DNA from: Endobacterium cereale
Lineage (GTDB): Bacteria > Pseudomonadota > Alphaproteobacteria > Rhizobiales > Rhizobiaceae
Direction: 5' to 3'
NCBI RefSeq assembly: GCF_009617585.1
Contig: NZ_WIXI01000036.1
Span: 1-64,000 of the forward strand
Length of the DNA stretch: 64,000 bases
Below are positions 10,585 through 19,358 of the stretch, piece by piece. The translations under genes were made by a program, and so were the position numbers. The stretch's first letter is position 1. Each line of letters begins with the position of its first letter. The notes beneath the pieces are model-generated. The model had not been told where the DNA came from and made no database searches. It was given only the letters and a program-made list of their open reading frames with translations.

Positions 10585-11535
10585 ATGTCCAAACCGACAG
10601 CAACGCCCATCGCCGCCGAAGCTACGGGAGCGGCGGTCGTTTCGTCGGCCGTGTCGGCGAGCGACAGCCGCCGGGGATTTTTACTTGCCCTGACGGTTTA
10701 CCTGATATGGGGTTTCATGCCCTTCTACATGAAGGCGCTATCGCATATCTCGCCGCTGGAATTTCTGGCCCACCGCGTACTCTGGTCCGTGCCGATCGCC
10801 GGCGTGGTGCTTCTCTGTCTAGGCCGAACCCGCGATGTGCTGCTGGCCGTGCGCTCACCCAAAACGCTGATGATGGCAAGCGTCACCGCCGTGCTGATCT
10901 CGATCAATGCCGGAACCTACGTCTGGGCAGTCAGCAATGATCGGGCGCTGGAAGGTGCGTTGGGCTACTTCATCAATCCGCTTTTCAGCATCCTGTTGGG
11001 TGCATTCTTTCTCAAGGAAAAGCTGGCGCCGGCGCAGATCCTTGCCGTTATCTTTGCCGCCATCGCGGTCGCCATCCTCACATGGGATGCCGGCAGCCTG
11101 CCATTGGTGGCGCTCACCCTGACCTTGAGCTGGGGCCTTTACGGCTTTTTCCGCAAGACGCTGCCGATTGGCCCCAACCAGGGGTTCTTTCTGGAAGTGC
11201 TGCTGCTTTCCATTCCGGCCCTGCCCTACCTGATCTATCTCGAAACCACCGGTCAGGGACATTTCCTGCAGACCGGCATGAACGACAGGTTGCTGTTGAT
11301 CGGCGCCGGCTTCATTACCGCCATTCCGCTGATGACCTTTGCGACCGGCGCCAAACTGCTGCGCCTCTCCACCATCGGCATCATGCAATATATCACCCCG
11401 ACCATCGTGTTCCTGATCGCAGTGTTTGCCTTCGGTGAACCGCTGAGCGGCACAAAACTCGTCGCCTTCCTGTTTATCTGGTCGGCGTTGATCTTCTACA
11501 CACTTGCCATGCTGCGCCCGCTGGGCCGGCGCTGA
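10585..11535 (+). CDS. rarD: RarD-type EamA permease, copy 2
   Basis: Second RarD-type inner-membrane permease, 316 residues from ATG 10585 (an in-frame start at 10537 would add 16 residues; neither has a strong ribosome site). Segments match copy 1 closely: IWGFMPFYMKALSHISPLEF, GALGYFINPLFS, LPIGPNQGFFLEVLL and LRLSTIGIMQYITPT. It has a longer, Ala/Ser-rich cytosolic N terminus. Two homologues this close suggest an old duplication with the methyltransferase/ExbD-like pair lying between. The cupin gene follows after 14 bases on the same strand. The substrate is unknown. Confidence 0.9.
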   Translation: MSKPTATPIAAEATGAAVVSSAVSASDSRRGFLLALTVYLIWGFMPFYMKALSHISPLEFLAHRVLWSVPIAGVVLLCLGRTRDVLLAVRSPKTLMMASVTAVLISINAGTYVWAVSNDRALEGALGYFINPLFSILLGAFFLKEKLAPAQILAVIFAAIAVAILTWDAGSLPLVALTLTLSWGLYGFFRKTLPIGPNQGFFLEVLLLSIPALPYLIYLETTGQGHFLQTGMNDRLLLIGAGFITAIPLMTFATGAKLLRLSTIGIMQYITPTIVFLIAVFAFGEPLSGTKLVAFLFIWSALIFYTLAMLRPLGRR

Positions 11536-11549
11536 ACCGAGGATACTTC

Positions 11550-11879
11550 ATGCAGATCAACGACATCCCCTTCGGCACCACCGACTGGTCGCAAATCGAG
11601 CCGACCGAACACAAGGGTGATACGGGTCATTCCACCTGGCGGACCCGCCACTTTGGTCCGATCCGCGTGCGCATGGTCGAACATTCGCCGGGATACCTCG
11701 CCGATCACTGGTGCGAAAAAGGCCATATCCTTCTGTGCCTGGAAGGCGAGATGACCACCGAGCTCGCCGATGGCCGGGTGTTCGTACTGAAACCCGGCAT
11801 GAGCTATCAGGTGGCGGACAATGCCGAACCTCACCGCACGTCGACAGCAACGGGCGCGAAACTCTTCATCGTTGACTGA
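11550..11879 (+). CDS. DHCW-motif cupin-fold protein
   Basis: A 109-residue single-domain cupin. It shows the eponymous stretch ADHWCEKGH (around residues 51-59) and the second cupin motif with a LKPGMSYQV strand. It belongs to a small conserved family annotated as DHCW-motif cupin-fold protein; the biochemical role is unknown. The His/Cys pair may bind a metal. It begins 14 bases after rarD copy 2 and is probably on the same transcript. It ends 11 bases from the convergent LOG-family gene. Confidence 0.85.
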   Translation: MQINDIPFGTTDWSQIEPTEHKGDTGHSTWRTRHFGPIRVRMVEHSPGYLADHWCEKGHILLCLEGEMTTELADGRVFVLKPGMSYQVADNAEPHRTSTATGAKLFIVD

Positions 11880-11889
11880 GATCTTTATC

Positions 11890-12495
11890 TCAAAGCTTTG
11901 AGATGACGTCCTTTTTCCCTTCGGACGTGCCCTGTTCCTCGGCACGTTCGAGGATGGCTGGAACGATCTGATCGACCTCGGAAATCACCAGCGGCTGCAC
12001 CAGATGCGCGCGGTGGATAAAACCCTGATCACGCATATGGCTGACGAGATCAAGCATCGGTTTCCAGAAACCGCCGATATCGGCAAACACCATCGGCTTT
12101 TCATGGCGGCCGAGCTGCGCCCAGGTCATGATCTCGACAATCTCCTCCAGCGTGCCGATGCCGCCCGGCAACGTCACGAAAGCATCCGAACGCTCGAACA
12201 TCTTGTGTTTGCGCTCGTGCATGTCCTTGGTGATGATCAGTTCGTCCAGTTGGCCGAGAGAGTGGCGGGTTGCCTCCATATCGACAAGAAATTCAGGGAT
12301 GATTCCCGTCACCTGACCACCGTTCGACAATACGCCTGATGCGACCGCACCCATGATGCCCTTGGTGCCGCCGCCGTAGACGAGACGCAGGCCATGGGCG
12401 GCGATGGATTTGCCGAGCGCACGCCCCGCCGCGAGATAAGCAGGGTCGCGGCCGGGCTGAGAGCCGCAATAGACGCATATCGACTGAATTGGCAC
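11890..12495 (-). CDS. LOG-family protein (cytokinin riboside 5'-monophosphate phosphoribohydrolase type)
   Basis: A 201-residue Rossmann-fold protein of the TIGR00730/LOG family. The nucleotide-binding motif LPGGIGTLEEIVE, YGGGTKGIMG and the opening SICVYCGS are all present. Family members release ribose-phosphate from AMP-like or cytokinin nucleotides; older names call them lysine decarboxylases, which is incorrect for this motif. I chose GTG 12495 because GGAGA precedes it at good distance; the frame extends to 12576 with no homology. In a plant-associated bacterium cytokinin activation is conceivable, but LOG proteins are widespread and this is not evidence of a plant role. Confidence 0.9.
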   Translation of the reverse strand: MPIQSICVYCGSQPGRDPAYLAAGRALGKSIAAHGLRLVYGGGTKGIMGAVASGVLSNGGQVTGIIPEFLVDMEATRHSLGQLDELIITKDMHERKHKMFERSDAFVTLPGGIGTLEEIVEIMTWAQLGRHEKPMVFADIGGFWKPMLDLVSHMRDQGFIHRAHLVQPLVISEVDQIVPAILERAEEQGTSEGKKDVISKL

Positions 12496-12662
12496 GCTTT
12501 TCTCCGTTTTTTGTTTGTTCTTCACGCGTGACGACGCACAAACGTCAAAATTGACCGGAAAGAACGCGAAGAGCAAGGCAGAAATCCTTGAAAAGCTTGT
12601 GAAGGTTGCATGAAAAGGCTATTTCCCTTTGATGCGGCGGGCGTTCCGTCCGGAGAGAACTG

Positions 12663-14420
12663 ATGTTGAAGAATCCTGCCGGCTGGCTGGCCATTGGTGT
12701 CCTGGCCATCGCGACGATCGTGATGGTGTTTTTCGTCATGCCCCGCATTTCCGACGACAAGCAACCGCTTGGCGCGGCGATCAACGAGGCTGGCAAACAG
12801 GTGGAGCAAGCTGTTGCCGAAGGCGGCAAGGCGGCTCAGGACCTCGTTGAGGGCACCAAGCCGAAGGAACCGGCGACAACGACACCTTCCGCTCCGATGG
12901 CACCTGCGCAAAGCGCCCAGGCACCGGCGGCATCATCCACGGCCCCGACCGCCGCACAGGCCCCGGCCTCCAATGCTCCGACATTCGACGTGCTGCGTGT
13001 CGAGCCCGATGGCTCCACTGTGATCGCCGGTCGCGCTGAACCGGGCACCACGCTGGAAGTGGCCGACAAGAATTCCGTGCTGGCCAAGGCAGATGTCGCA
13101 AATGGTGGTGAGTTTGCCGCCATTCTCGACAACCCGCTGCCGCCGGGTGACCATGAACTGGTGCTGAAAGTCACAGGCAAGGACGGCAAGACCGTCGTGT
13201 CCGAAGAAGTGGCAACGATTTCGGTGCCCGCCGTCAAGGGCGGAGAACTGCTGGCCATGGTCACCAAGCCGGGTGAAGCGAGCCGCCTGATGGCGACGCC
13301 CACGACCGGTGAACAGGCGCCCTCCAAGACCGAGCGGGTCGCTGTGTCCGCAGAGACAAAGCCGGCTGATAGCGTCAACAAACCGGCAAATCCTGAAGTC
13401 GCCGTTACCGCTCCCAATGCAGGCAGCGTCACCGCGAAGACAGATGCCGCAGGCCAAAAGGCCGAAATTCAGATCACCGCCGTGGAGATCGAAGGCGACC
13501 GCCTGTTCGTGGCCGGCATTGCCAAGCCGCAGGCCAAACTGCGTGGTTATGCCGATGATACGAAGATCGGTGATGCCAGCGCTGCCGCCAACGGTCATTT
13601 CGTGATCGATGGCAAAGTCCCGCTGTCTGTCGGCGATCACCGTATCGCAGTCGAGCAGCTCGGTGCGGACGGCAAGGCTCTGGTTCGTGTGGCCGTGCCG
13701 TTCAACCGCCCGGCTGGTGATCAGGTCGCCGCCGTCGCCAGCCCGTCGGCATCCTCATCCGGCAAGATACTGATGCCAATCGATGGTGGCGCCTTCGATA
13801 ATCTGCGCAATCAGGTCGCACGCGCGCACGAAATCCTGACCCGCCTTTATGCCGATGGCGCTGTGCCGACGGTCGAGCAACTGGCCGCAGCACGTTCGGC
13901 CACGATGATCGCACTGAATTCGCTGACGCAGTACCGCCTGCCGGCCGATGCCAGCGCAGAAGCGCGCCGTATTGCCGAAATGACTGTTGCACAGGCAACA
14001 GCCGCCTTGAAGGCGCTGGAGGCCCTGCCGCGTGACACCGCCGAATTCGGCAAGGGTTTTGGCGAGATCAGCACGATTATTGCCAGCGCCGTCGGCCCGG
14101 TTGTCGATACGCCGCCGACCTCACAGGCCGTAGCGCCCGCCGAGGTCGCAGCCGCCGGCAATGCGCGCATCATCGAGCAGGCACCACTGACCCAGAGCGA
14201 AAATGCATCCGTCATCATCCGTCGCGGCGATACGCTGTGGCAGATTTCCCGCCGCGTTTATGGTCAGGGCGTGCGCTACACGACGATCTATCTCGCCAAT
14301 GAGGACAAGATCACCAATCCGGACCTGATCCAGCCCGGCCAGGTGTTTGGCGTGCCGAACGAGGCGCGGCCGGACGCCGAGGAGCAGCACCGCAAATGGC
14401 TGGACCACAACAAGTCCTGA
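12663..14420 (+). CDS. Membrane-anchored LysM-domain protein
   Basis: A 585-residue envelope protein. An N-terminal membrane helix (about residues 7-22, no obvious signal-peptidase site) is followed by a long Ala/Pro/Lys-rich linker (about 30-105), two or more Ig-like/bacterial repeats with the pattern DG..V.AG.A.PG..LE (about 105-360), a helical segment, and a C-terminal LysM domain (about 515-565: IIRRGDTLWQISRRVYG). LysM binds peptidoglycan, so the protein likely spans from inner membrane to cell wall. A strong terminator follows. It resembles rhizobial LysM proteins of unknown function that sit next to the Atm1-type exporter. The ATG has GGAGAG upstream. Confidence 0.88.
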   Translation: MLKNPAGWLAIGVLAIATIVMVFFVMPRISDDKQPLGAAINEAGKQVEQAVAEGGKAAQDLVEGTKPKEPATTTPSAPMAPAQSAQAPAASSTAPTAAQAPASNAPTFDVLRVEPDGSTVIAGRAEPGTTLEVADKNSVLAKADVANGGEFAAILDNPLPPGDHELVLKVTGKDGKTVVSEEVATISVPAVKGGELLAMVTKPGEASRLMATPTTGEQAPSKTERVAVSAETKPADSVNKPANPEVAVTAPNAGSVTAKTDAAGQKAEIQITAVEIEGDRLFVAGIAKPQAKLRGYADDTKIGDASAAANGHFVIDGKVPLSVGDHRIAVEQLGADGKALVRVAVPFNRPAGDQVAAVASPSASSSGKILMPIDGGAFDNLRNQVARAHEILTRLYADGAVPTVEQLAAARSATMIALNSLTQYRLPADASAEARRIAEMTVAQATAALKALEALPRDTAEFGKGFGEISTIIASAVGPVVDTPPTSQAVAPAEVAAAGNARIIEQAPLTQSENASVIIRRGDTLWQISRRVYGQGVRYTTIYLANEDKITNPDLIQPGQVFGVPNEARPDAEEQHRKWLDHNKS

Positions 14421-14443
14421 CAACCAGGCTGATTTGAACCGAC

Positions 14444-14474
14444 ATCCCCGCCCTTGTGGCGGGGATTTTGTTTT
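14444..14474 (+). terminator. Rho-independent terminator after the LysM gene
   Basis: A perfect 9-bp GC-rich stem (ATCCCCGCC / GGCGGGGAT) with a CTTGT loop is followed by TTTGTTTT. It lies 24 bases after the LysM gene stop and separates it from the ABC exporter gene. Confidence 0.85.
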
Positions 14475-14586
14475 GACGGCCGCATCCGCCAAGTTTCATG
14501 CCGCTGTCATTGCATCCGCCAGCCTTCACGCTTATGTCCGCGCCATAGCGCTGCACGCGCCCCTCGCCTCAAGGGACCGACATTTC

Positions 14587-16476
14587 ATGGCATCGAAGAA
14601 AAAGACCGTTTCGGCGGATAGCGGCAATCCGCTCGGCACACTCGTCAATCTGTGGCCCTATATGTGGCCGACGGGGCGTGCCGATCTGAAGGCACGCGTG
14701 CTGTGGGCGACCTTCTATCTGGTTCTGGCGAAACTCATCCTTCTGTCGGTGCCCTATTTCTTCAAATGGGCGACGGATGCGCTGAACGGCAAGCTCGACA
14801 TGGCCGGCATCCTGCCGGCCTTCTTGCTTGGCGCCGTCATTCTCGTCATCCTCTACAATCTCACCCGCCTTATCCAGGTGGGCCTGAACCAGCTGCGTGA
14901 CGCGCTGTTTGCCTCGGTCGGCCAGCATGCGGTGCGCCAGCTTGCCTACAAGACGTTTGTGCACATGCACCAGCTTTCGCTGCGCTTCCATCTGGAGCGC
15001 AAGACCGGCGGCCTGTCGCGCATTATCGAGCGCGGCACCAAGGGCATCGAAACCATCGTAAGGTTCACCATCCTCAATTCGGTGCCGACGCTTTTGGAAT
15101 TCGTGCTGACGGCCATCATCTTTTGGGCGGCCTACGGCTTCTGGTATGTACTGGTGACGGCGCTGACCGTCTGGGCCTATATCTGGTTCACCATCAAGGC
15201 CAGCGACTGGCGCATCGCCATTCGTCGCTCGATGAACGACAGCGACACCGAAGCCAATACCAAGGCGATCGATTCGCTTCTCAATTTCGAGACCGTCAAA
15301 TATTTCGGCAACGAGAAGATGGAGGCCGAACGTTTTGACGCCTCTATGGCGAAATACGAGAAATCGGCAACGGAAGTCTGGACATCACTCGGCTGGCTGA
15401 ACTTCGGCCAAGGCGTGATCTTCGGCATCGGCCAGACCGTGATGATGGTGATGTCGGCGCTTGCCGTTCAGCGCGGCGAGCAGACGATCGGCGATTTCGT
15501 CTTCGTCAATGCACTTTTGATGCAGCTGTCGATACCGCTCAATTTCATCGGTTTCGTCTACCGCGAAATCCGTCAGGGCCTGACCGATATCGAACAGATG
15601 TTCGACCTTCTCCAGGTCGAGGCCGAAGTCGTGGACTGTCCCGACGCAAAACCGTTGGCGAGTGGACCCGGAGCCATTGCCTTCAACAACGTACATTTTG
15701 CCTATGACCCCGAACGGCCGATCCTGAAGGGCGTGTCCTTCGAAGTGCCGGCCGGCAAAACGGTGGCAATCGTCGGGCCATCGGGTGCCGGCAAATCCAC
15801 CATTTCCCGCCTGCTCTACCGCTTTTACGATGTGCAGCAGGGCTCGGTGACAATCGACGGACAAGATGTGCGTGAAGTCACGCAACAATCGCTGCGCTCG
15901 GTCATCGGCATGGTGCCGCAGGATACCGTGCTGTTCAACGACACGATCGCCTACAACATCCGCTACGGCCGCCCAGCCGCCAGTGCTGAAGAAGTGAAGG
16001 CCGCCGCCGACATCGCCCAGATCGGCACGTTCATCACCCATCTGCCGGAAGGTTTCGAGACCAAGGTCGGCGAGCGTGGCCTGAAACTGTCAGGCGGTGA
16101 AAAGCAGCGAGTGGCGATTGCCCGCACGGTGCTGAAAGGCCCGCCGATCCTTATTCTCGATGAGGCAACGTCAGCGCTCGACACCACGACTGAACACGAA
16201 ATCCAGTCTGCCCTCGACATCGTTTCGAAAAACCGCACGACGCTGGTGATCGCGCATCGCCTGTCGACCGTCATCAATGCCGACGAGATCATAGTGCTTC
16301 GCGCCGGCGAGATTGCCGAGCGCGGCACGCATACCGCCCTCATCGAACAGGGCGGCCTCTACGCCTCGATGTGGAACCGCCAGCGCGAGGCCACACAGGC
16401 GGAAGAACATCTGCGCCAGGTGCGCGAAAACGACGACCTCGGCGTGGTCCAGCGTGGCCAACCGGCCGGCGAATAA
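14587..16476 (+). CDS. Atm1-type ABC exporter (permease-ATPase fusion)
   Basis: A 629-residue half-transporter of the Atm1/ABCB7/HMT1 group. Six membrane helices occupy roughly residues 35-330. The ATPase domain has Walker A GPSGAGKST near 398, the signature LSGGEKQRVAIAR, Walker B LILDEATSALD, and an AHRLST switch. Bacterial Atm1 homologues export glutathione-metal or glutathione-polysulfide species, and a role in metal detoxification or Fe-S precursor export is inferred from the family. I chose ATG 14587; the frame runs back to 14347 through the LysM gene end and terminator, which cannot be coding here. The small membrane gene at 16498 follows closely. Confidence 0.92.
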   Translation: MASKKKTVSADSGNPLGTLVNLWPYMWPTGRADLKARVLWATFYLVLAKLILLSVPYFFKWATDALNGKLDMAGILPAFLLGAVILVILYNLTRLIQVGLNQLRDALFASVGQHAVRQLAYKTFVHMHQLSLRFHLERKTGGLSRIIERGTKGIETIVRFTILNSVPTLLEFVLTAIIFWAAYGFWYVLVTALTVWAYIWFTIKASDWRIAIRRSMNDSDTEANTKAIDSLLNFETVKYFGNEKMEAERFDASMAKYEKSATEVWTSLGWLNFGQGVIFGIGQTVMMVMSALAVQRGEQTIGDFVFVNALLMQLSIPLNFIGFVYREIRQGLTDIEQMFDLLQVEAEVVDCPDAKPLASGPGAIAFNNVHFAYDPERPILKGVSFEVPAGKTVAIVGPSGAGKSTISRLLYRFYDVQQGSVTIDGQDVREVTQQSLRSVIGMVPQDTVLFNDTIAYNIRYGRPAASAEEVKAAADIAQIGTFITHLPEGFETKVGERGLKLSGGEKQRVAIARTVLKGPPILILDEATSALDTTTEHEIQSALDIVSKNRTTLVIAHRLSTVINADEIIVLRAGEIAERGTHTALIEQGGLYASMWNRQREATQAEEHLRQVRENDDLGVVQRGQPAGE

Positions 16477-16497
16477 TCTTTGGGGAATGGGAAAGAC

Positions 16498-16638
16498 ATG
16501 AAACGCAACCGCAAAACCCGCCTGATCGTGCTTGGAGCCGTCGGAATTGTTTACGCGCTGGTTCTGATTTTCTGGGGCTCGCCGTTGCTGGCGTTTACGA
16601 CCTGGATGGGCTGGGTCGATCCGCAGGCGGCGCGGTGA
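16498..16638 (+). CDS. Small single-helix membrane protein, 46 residues
   Basis: A short gene directly behind the Atm1-type exporter. It reads a basic N terminus (MKRNRKTRL), one hydrophobic helix of about 20 residues (IVLGAVGIVYALVLIFW) and a short tail ending DPQAAR. The ATG has GGGAATGGGAAAG upstream, a modest ribosome site, and the gene begins 21 bases after the exporter stop. Sequence composition is that of a real membrane peptide with a positive-inside start. A role as an accessory subunit of the exporter is only a guess from position. I recognise no family. Confidence 0.6.
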   Translation: MKRNRKTRLIVLGAVGIVYALVLIFWGSPLLAFTTWMGWVDPQAAR

Positions 16639-16686
16639 TCGTTTCCAATCGGCAGCGCGACACCCGACTTTTGTGACGAGGATGAC

Positions 16687-17178
16687 ATGGGACAGCGCAT
16701 CATCGGTCTTGTCGGCAAACGGACAGCTCTGAACGAGACCATCAAAATAGTCGGTGCACAATATCTGGCACCGCTGCAACAGGACCTGTTTATCTTGCCA
16801 CTTGGCCATAGCGCACTCGATGCTCTCGCCACGTATGAGAAACCGTCCCACACGGGTTTTACATACCTCGGGCCGGAACTGGAGCAGGCACTTCGCAACG
16901 CCTCGGCCAAGGACGGGTTTCTCTATATCGAGAGTGACTTCTTTGGCGGCATCGGTTCGCAAGCGGCAGCCCTTTTTCGCGATGCCCGACTGATCTGGAA
17001 GGAGGCGCGAGCGCTTGGCGAGGAACCTGCCCTGTTTTCGCAACTCCTGGGGTGCGAAGCAAAATGGCCTGTCAACGAGGGCCTGCGGGCAATGGGTGTT
17101 CAGCGCCGGTCCGACATGGATGAATTCTCGGCTATCGGCCTCCATGAGTATCGCGCGCCTGACATGGAAGACGAATAG
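16687..17178 (+). CDS. Conserved-looking hypothetical protein, 163 residues
   Basis: I do not recognise this protein. It starts MGQRIIGLVG and contains GHSALDALATYEKP, FLYIESDFFGGIGSQAAAL and RAMGVQRRSDMDEFSAIGLHEYR. It is soluble, with no signal peptide or helix for the membrane. The central ESDFFGGIGSQ stretch resembles a hydrolase-like or regulatory fold, but no catalytic motif is convincing. It reads on from the exporter and the small membrane gene with a gap of 48 bases, so it may be in the same unit. GAGGATG just before the ATG offers a weak ribosome site. Confidence 0.65.
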   Translation: MGQRIIGLVGKRTALNETIKIVGAQYLAPLQQDLFILPLGHSALDALATYEKPSHTGFTYLGPELEQALRNASAKDGFLYIESDFFGGIGSQAAALFRDARLIWKEARALGEEPALFSQLLGCEAKWPVNEGLRAMGVQRRSDMDEFSAIGLHEYRAPDMEDE

Positions 17179-17352
17179 GAACTGGTGCAGGCGCGACCGA
17201 CGACGCACTGTTCACCGCTCGGCCACTGTGAATATGGCGGGCGGCATGCCATCTGAGGAGCAACGTTCATACGATGTGCTGCACGGCCGTGAGTCTGGAT
17301 TGGGAAACACATTCAGCCCAGTCCACCGTGTTTGCCAACATAAGGCAAAGTC

Positions 17353-18375
17353 ATGAAAAAGATCGGCTTTCTTTCCTTCGGCCATTGGTCGCCCTCGCCG
17401 CAGTCCGGCACGCGTTCGGCCGGTGATGCGCTTTTGCAATCGATCGACCTTGCGGTCGCGGCCGAAGAACTCGGCGCGGATGGCGCTTATTTCCGCGTCC
17501 ACCATTTTGCCCGTCAGCTTGCCGCTCCCTTTCCGCTTCTCGCCGCCGTCGGTGCGAAGACGAAAAAGATCGAGATCGGCACCGGCGTCATCGATATGCG
17601 CTATGAAAACCCGCTCTACATGGCGGAAGATGCCGGCGCTGCCGACTTGATCTCCGAAGGCCGCCTGCAGCTCGGTATCAGCCGTGGTTCACCGGAACAG
17701 GTGATCGATGGCTGGCGTTATTTTGGCTATCAGCCGGGTGAAGGCGAAAGCGAAGCCGAGATGGCCCGCCGCAACACCGAAATCCTGCTGGAAGTGCTGA
17801 AGGGCAACGGTTTTGCCCAGCCCAACCCGCGTCCGATGTTCCCCAATCCGCCCGGCATGCTGCGTCTGGAACCGCATTCCGAAGGACTACGGGATCGTAT
17901 CTGGTGGGGTGCCAGTTCGAACAAGACTGCTGAATGGGCAGCCAAGCTCGGCATGAACCTGCAGAGTTCGACGCTGAAGGACGACGAGACCGGCGAGGCT
18001 TTCCATATCCAGCAGGCCAAGCAGATCCGCGCCTACCGCGAAGCGTGGAAAGAAGCCGGCCATACGCGCGCACCTCGGGTGTCCGTCAGCCGCAGCATCT
18101 TTGCATTGGTGGATGACCGCGACCGCGCCTATTTTGGCAACGGTGGCAAAGAGGACGATTCGATCGGCTTCATCGATGAAAAGACCCGCGCCATCTTCGG
18201 GCGCTCCTATGCCGGTGAGCCGGACAGGCTGGTCGAGGAGTTGAAGAAGGATGAGGCGATTGCCGAGGCCGATACGCTGCTTCTGACAGTGCCGAACCAG
18301 CTGGGCGTGGACTACAACGCCCACGTGATCGAGGCGATCCTCAAACACGTGGCGCCTGCCATGGGCTGGCGCTAA
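17353..18375 (+). CDS. LLM-class flavin-dependent oxidoreductase
   Basis: A 340-residue member of the luciferase-like monooxygenase superfamily (flavin-dependent TIM barrel). It opens MKKIGFLSFGHW and has the flavin-binding-type stretches GTGVIDMRYENPLYMAEDAG, LQLGISRGSPEQ and WWGASS. Such enzymes use reduced flavin to oxidise small organic substrates, but the substrate cannot be read from the sequence. It stands alone, with a strong two-way terminator immediately after it. The ATG is preceded by AAGGCAAAG. Confidence is high for the family and none is claimed for the specific reaction. Confidence 0.9.
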   Translation: MKKIGFLSFGHWSPSPQSGTRSAGDALLQSIDLAVAAEELGADGAYFRVHHFARQLAAPFPLLAAVGAKTKKIEIGTGVIDMRYENPLYMAEDAGAADLISEGRLQLGISRGSPEQVIDGWRYFGYQPGEGESEAEMARRNTEILLEVLKGNGFAQPNPRPMFPNPPGMLRLEPHSEGLRDRIWWGASSNKTAEWAAKLGMNLQSSTLKDDETGEAFHIQQAKQIRAYREAWKEAGHTRAPRVSVSRSIFALVDDRDRAYFGNGGKEDDSIGFIDEKTRAIFGRSYAGEPDRLVEELKKDEAIAEADTLLLTVPNQLGVDYNAHVIEAILKHVAPAMGWR

Positions 18376-18392
18376 GCTCGCGCGACACATGA

Positions 18393-18429
18393 ACAAGGCC
18401 CGGAAATCCTAGCGATTTCCGGGCCTTGT
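18393..18429. terminator. Bidirectional rho-independent terminator
   Basis: A perfect 16-bp stem (ACAAGGCCCGGAAATC and its complement) with a CTAGC loop lies between two convergent genes, the LLM oxidoreductase (+) and the 82-residue membrane protein (-). T-rich bases follow on the plus strand, and TTGT/TTCAT follows on the minus strand. Confidence 0.85.
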
Positions 18430-18452
18430 CGTTTCACGTTGCGACGTCGGGC

Positions 18453-18701
18453 TTAACCCGAAATCATGTCGCCGCGCTGCCATTCCTCCTTGCCCCAGTT
18501 GCGCAGACGCATGCGCGGCGCAATCAGCCAGGAAATGAAGGGCGACAATGCGAAGCTCAGCACCACGACAGCCGGGATCAGATATTTGGCGTGTTCCGTA
18601 AGTGCCGGCACTGTCAGAACGGTAATCGTGCCGACACCGAAAAGAACGGCATTGACCATCATACCGCACATGATTGCCAGCCAGATGTTCGTTTTGGTCA
18701 T
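18453..18701 (-). CDS. Small membrane protein, 82 residues, with three hydrophobic segments
   Basis: An unrecognised inner-membrane protein. Hydrophobic stretches occur at about residues 6-28 (WLAIMCGMMVNAVLFGVG), 38-62 and around FISWLIAP, with an amphipathic basic tail ending MRLRNWGKEEWQRGDMISG. I chose ATG 18701 because AAGGAG precedes it; the frame extends far upstream without support. Its end faces the strong two-way terminator. Upstream is the 124-residue membrane protein on the same strand, 112 bases away. The two could form a small membrane unit, but nothing reveals the function. Confidence 0.75.
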   Translation of the reverse strand: MTKTNIWLAIMCGMMVNAVLFGVGTITVLTVPALTEHAKYLIPAVVVLSFALSPFISWLIAPRMRLRNWGKEEWQRGDMISG

Positions 18702-18813
18702 GTCAATTCTCCTTGTCTGAGACTGACAAAATCCCGCTGGCGGACATGAGTTCCAAAATAAATGACAAAATGTCGCATATCGCGACATGGGGAATGCCTC
18801 AAACGGCCACCGG

Positions 18814-19188
18814 CTATGGGTTCGTTGCAGGCGATGTGATACCGGGTTTTTCGCCTCCTGCCGGCGCCTGTGAGGAAGCATCAGGCCCCCGCATGACGCT
18901 GATCATGATGGCAGCCGGCACGGCAAGTAAGGCTGCCAATGGCGGGAGGAACATCAGCGCATGGACACGCCCTGGCAAACGGCCGCGTTTCCACCACATG
19001 AATCCGCCCCAGAAGATCAACAGCGGAATTCCCAGAACAACGAGACCCGCAAAGACGCCAAACATAGGCCCGATCAAGCCGGGACCATGGGGATCCACCA
19101 CCCATGCCAGATAGGCTTGGAACAGCAGCCATCCCGTCAGAATGAATGCAAGCGAAATACCCGAGAGGAAGGGCCGTATGTCTTTCAT
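18814..19188 (-). CDS. Membrane protein, 124 residues, unknown
   Basis: Three or more hydrophobic segments are visible: about 8-30 ([20 protein letters not shown]), 38-62 ([20 protein letters not shown]), and 77-96. A Pro/Ala/Gly-rich C-terminal tail follows ([16 protein letters not shown]). It starts at ATG 19188 close to the divergent psd gene, sharing a roughly 170-base upstream region. No family is recognised. The position beside phosphatidylethanolamine synthesis genes may be coincidental. Confidence 0.7.
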   Translation of the reverse strand: MKDIRPFLSGISLAFILTGWLLFQAYLAWVVDPHGPGLIGPMFGVFAGLVVLGIPLLIFWGGFMWWKRGRLPGRVHALMFLPPLAALLAVPAAIMISVMRGPDASSQAPAGGEKPGITSPATNP

Positions 19189-19358
19189 TCAAGATCTTTC
19201 TTCGCGCACCCAATTCAGAAAAACAACGAGCCGATCGATGGCTATTTTCGCAAATAAACACAACTATCAACAAGGTGAATTGCGTCGTTGCGGAACCACA
19301 TTGCCGCAGTAAGGGTTTTTCTGTAGTCAGAGTGCGCCGACAACGCAGGAGAACACGG

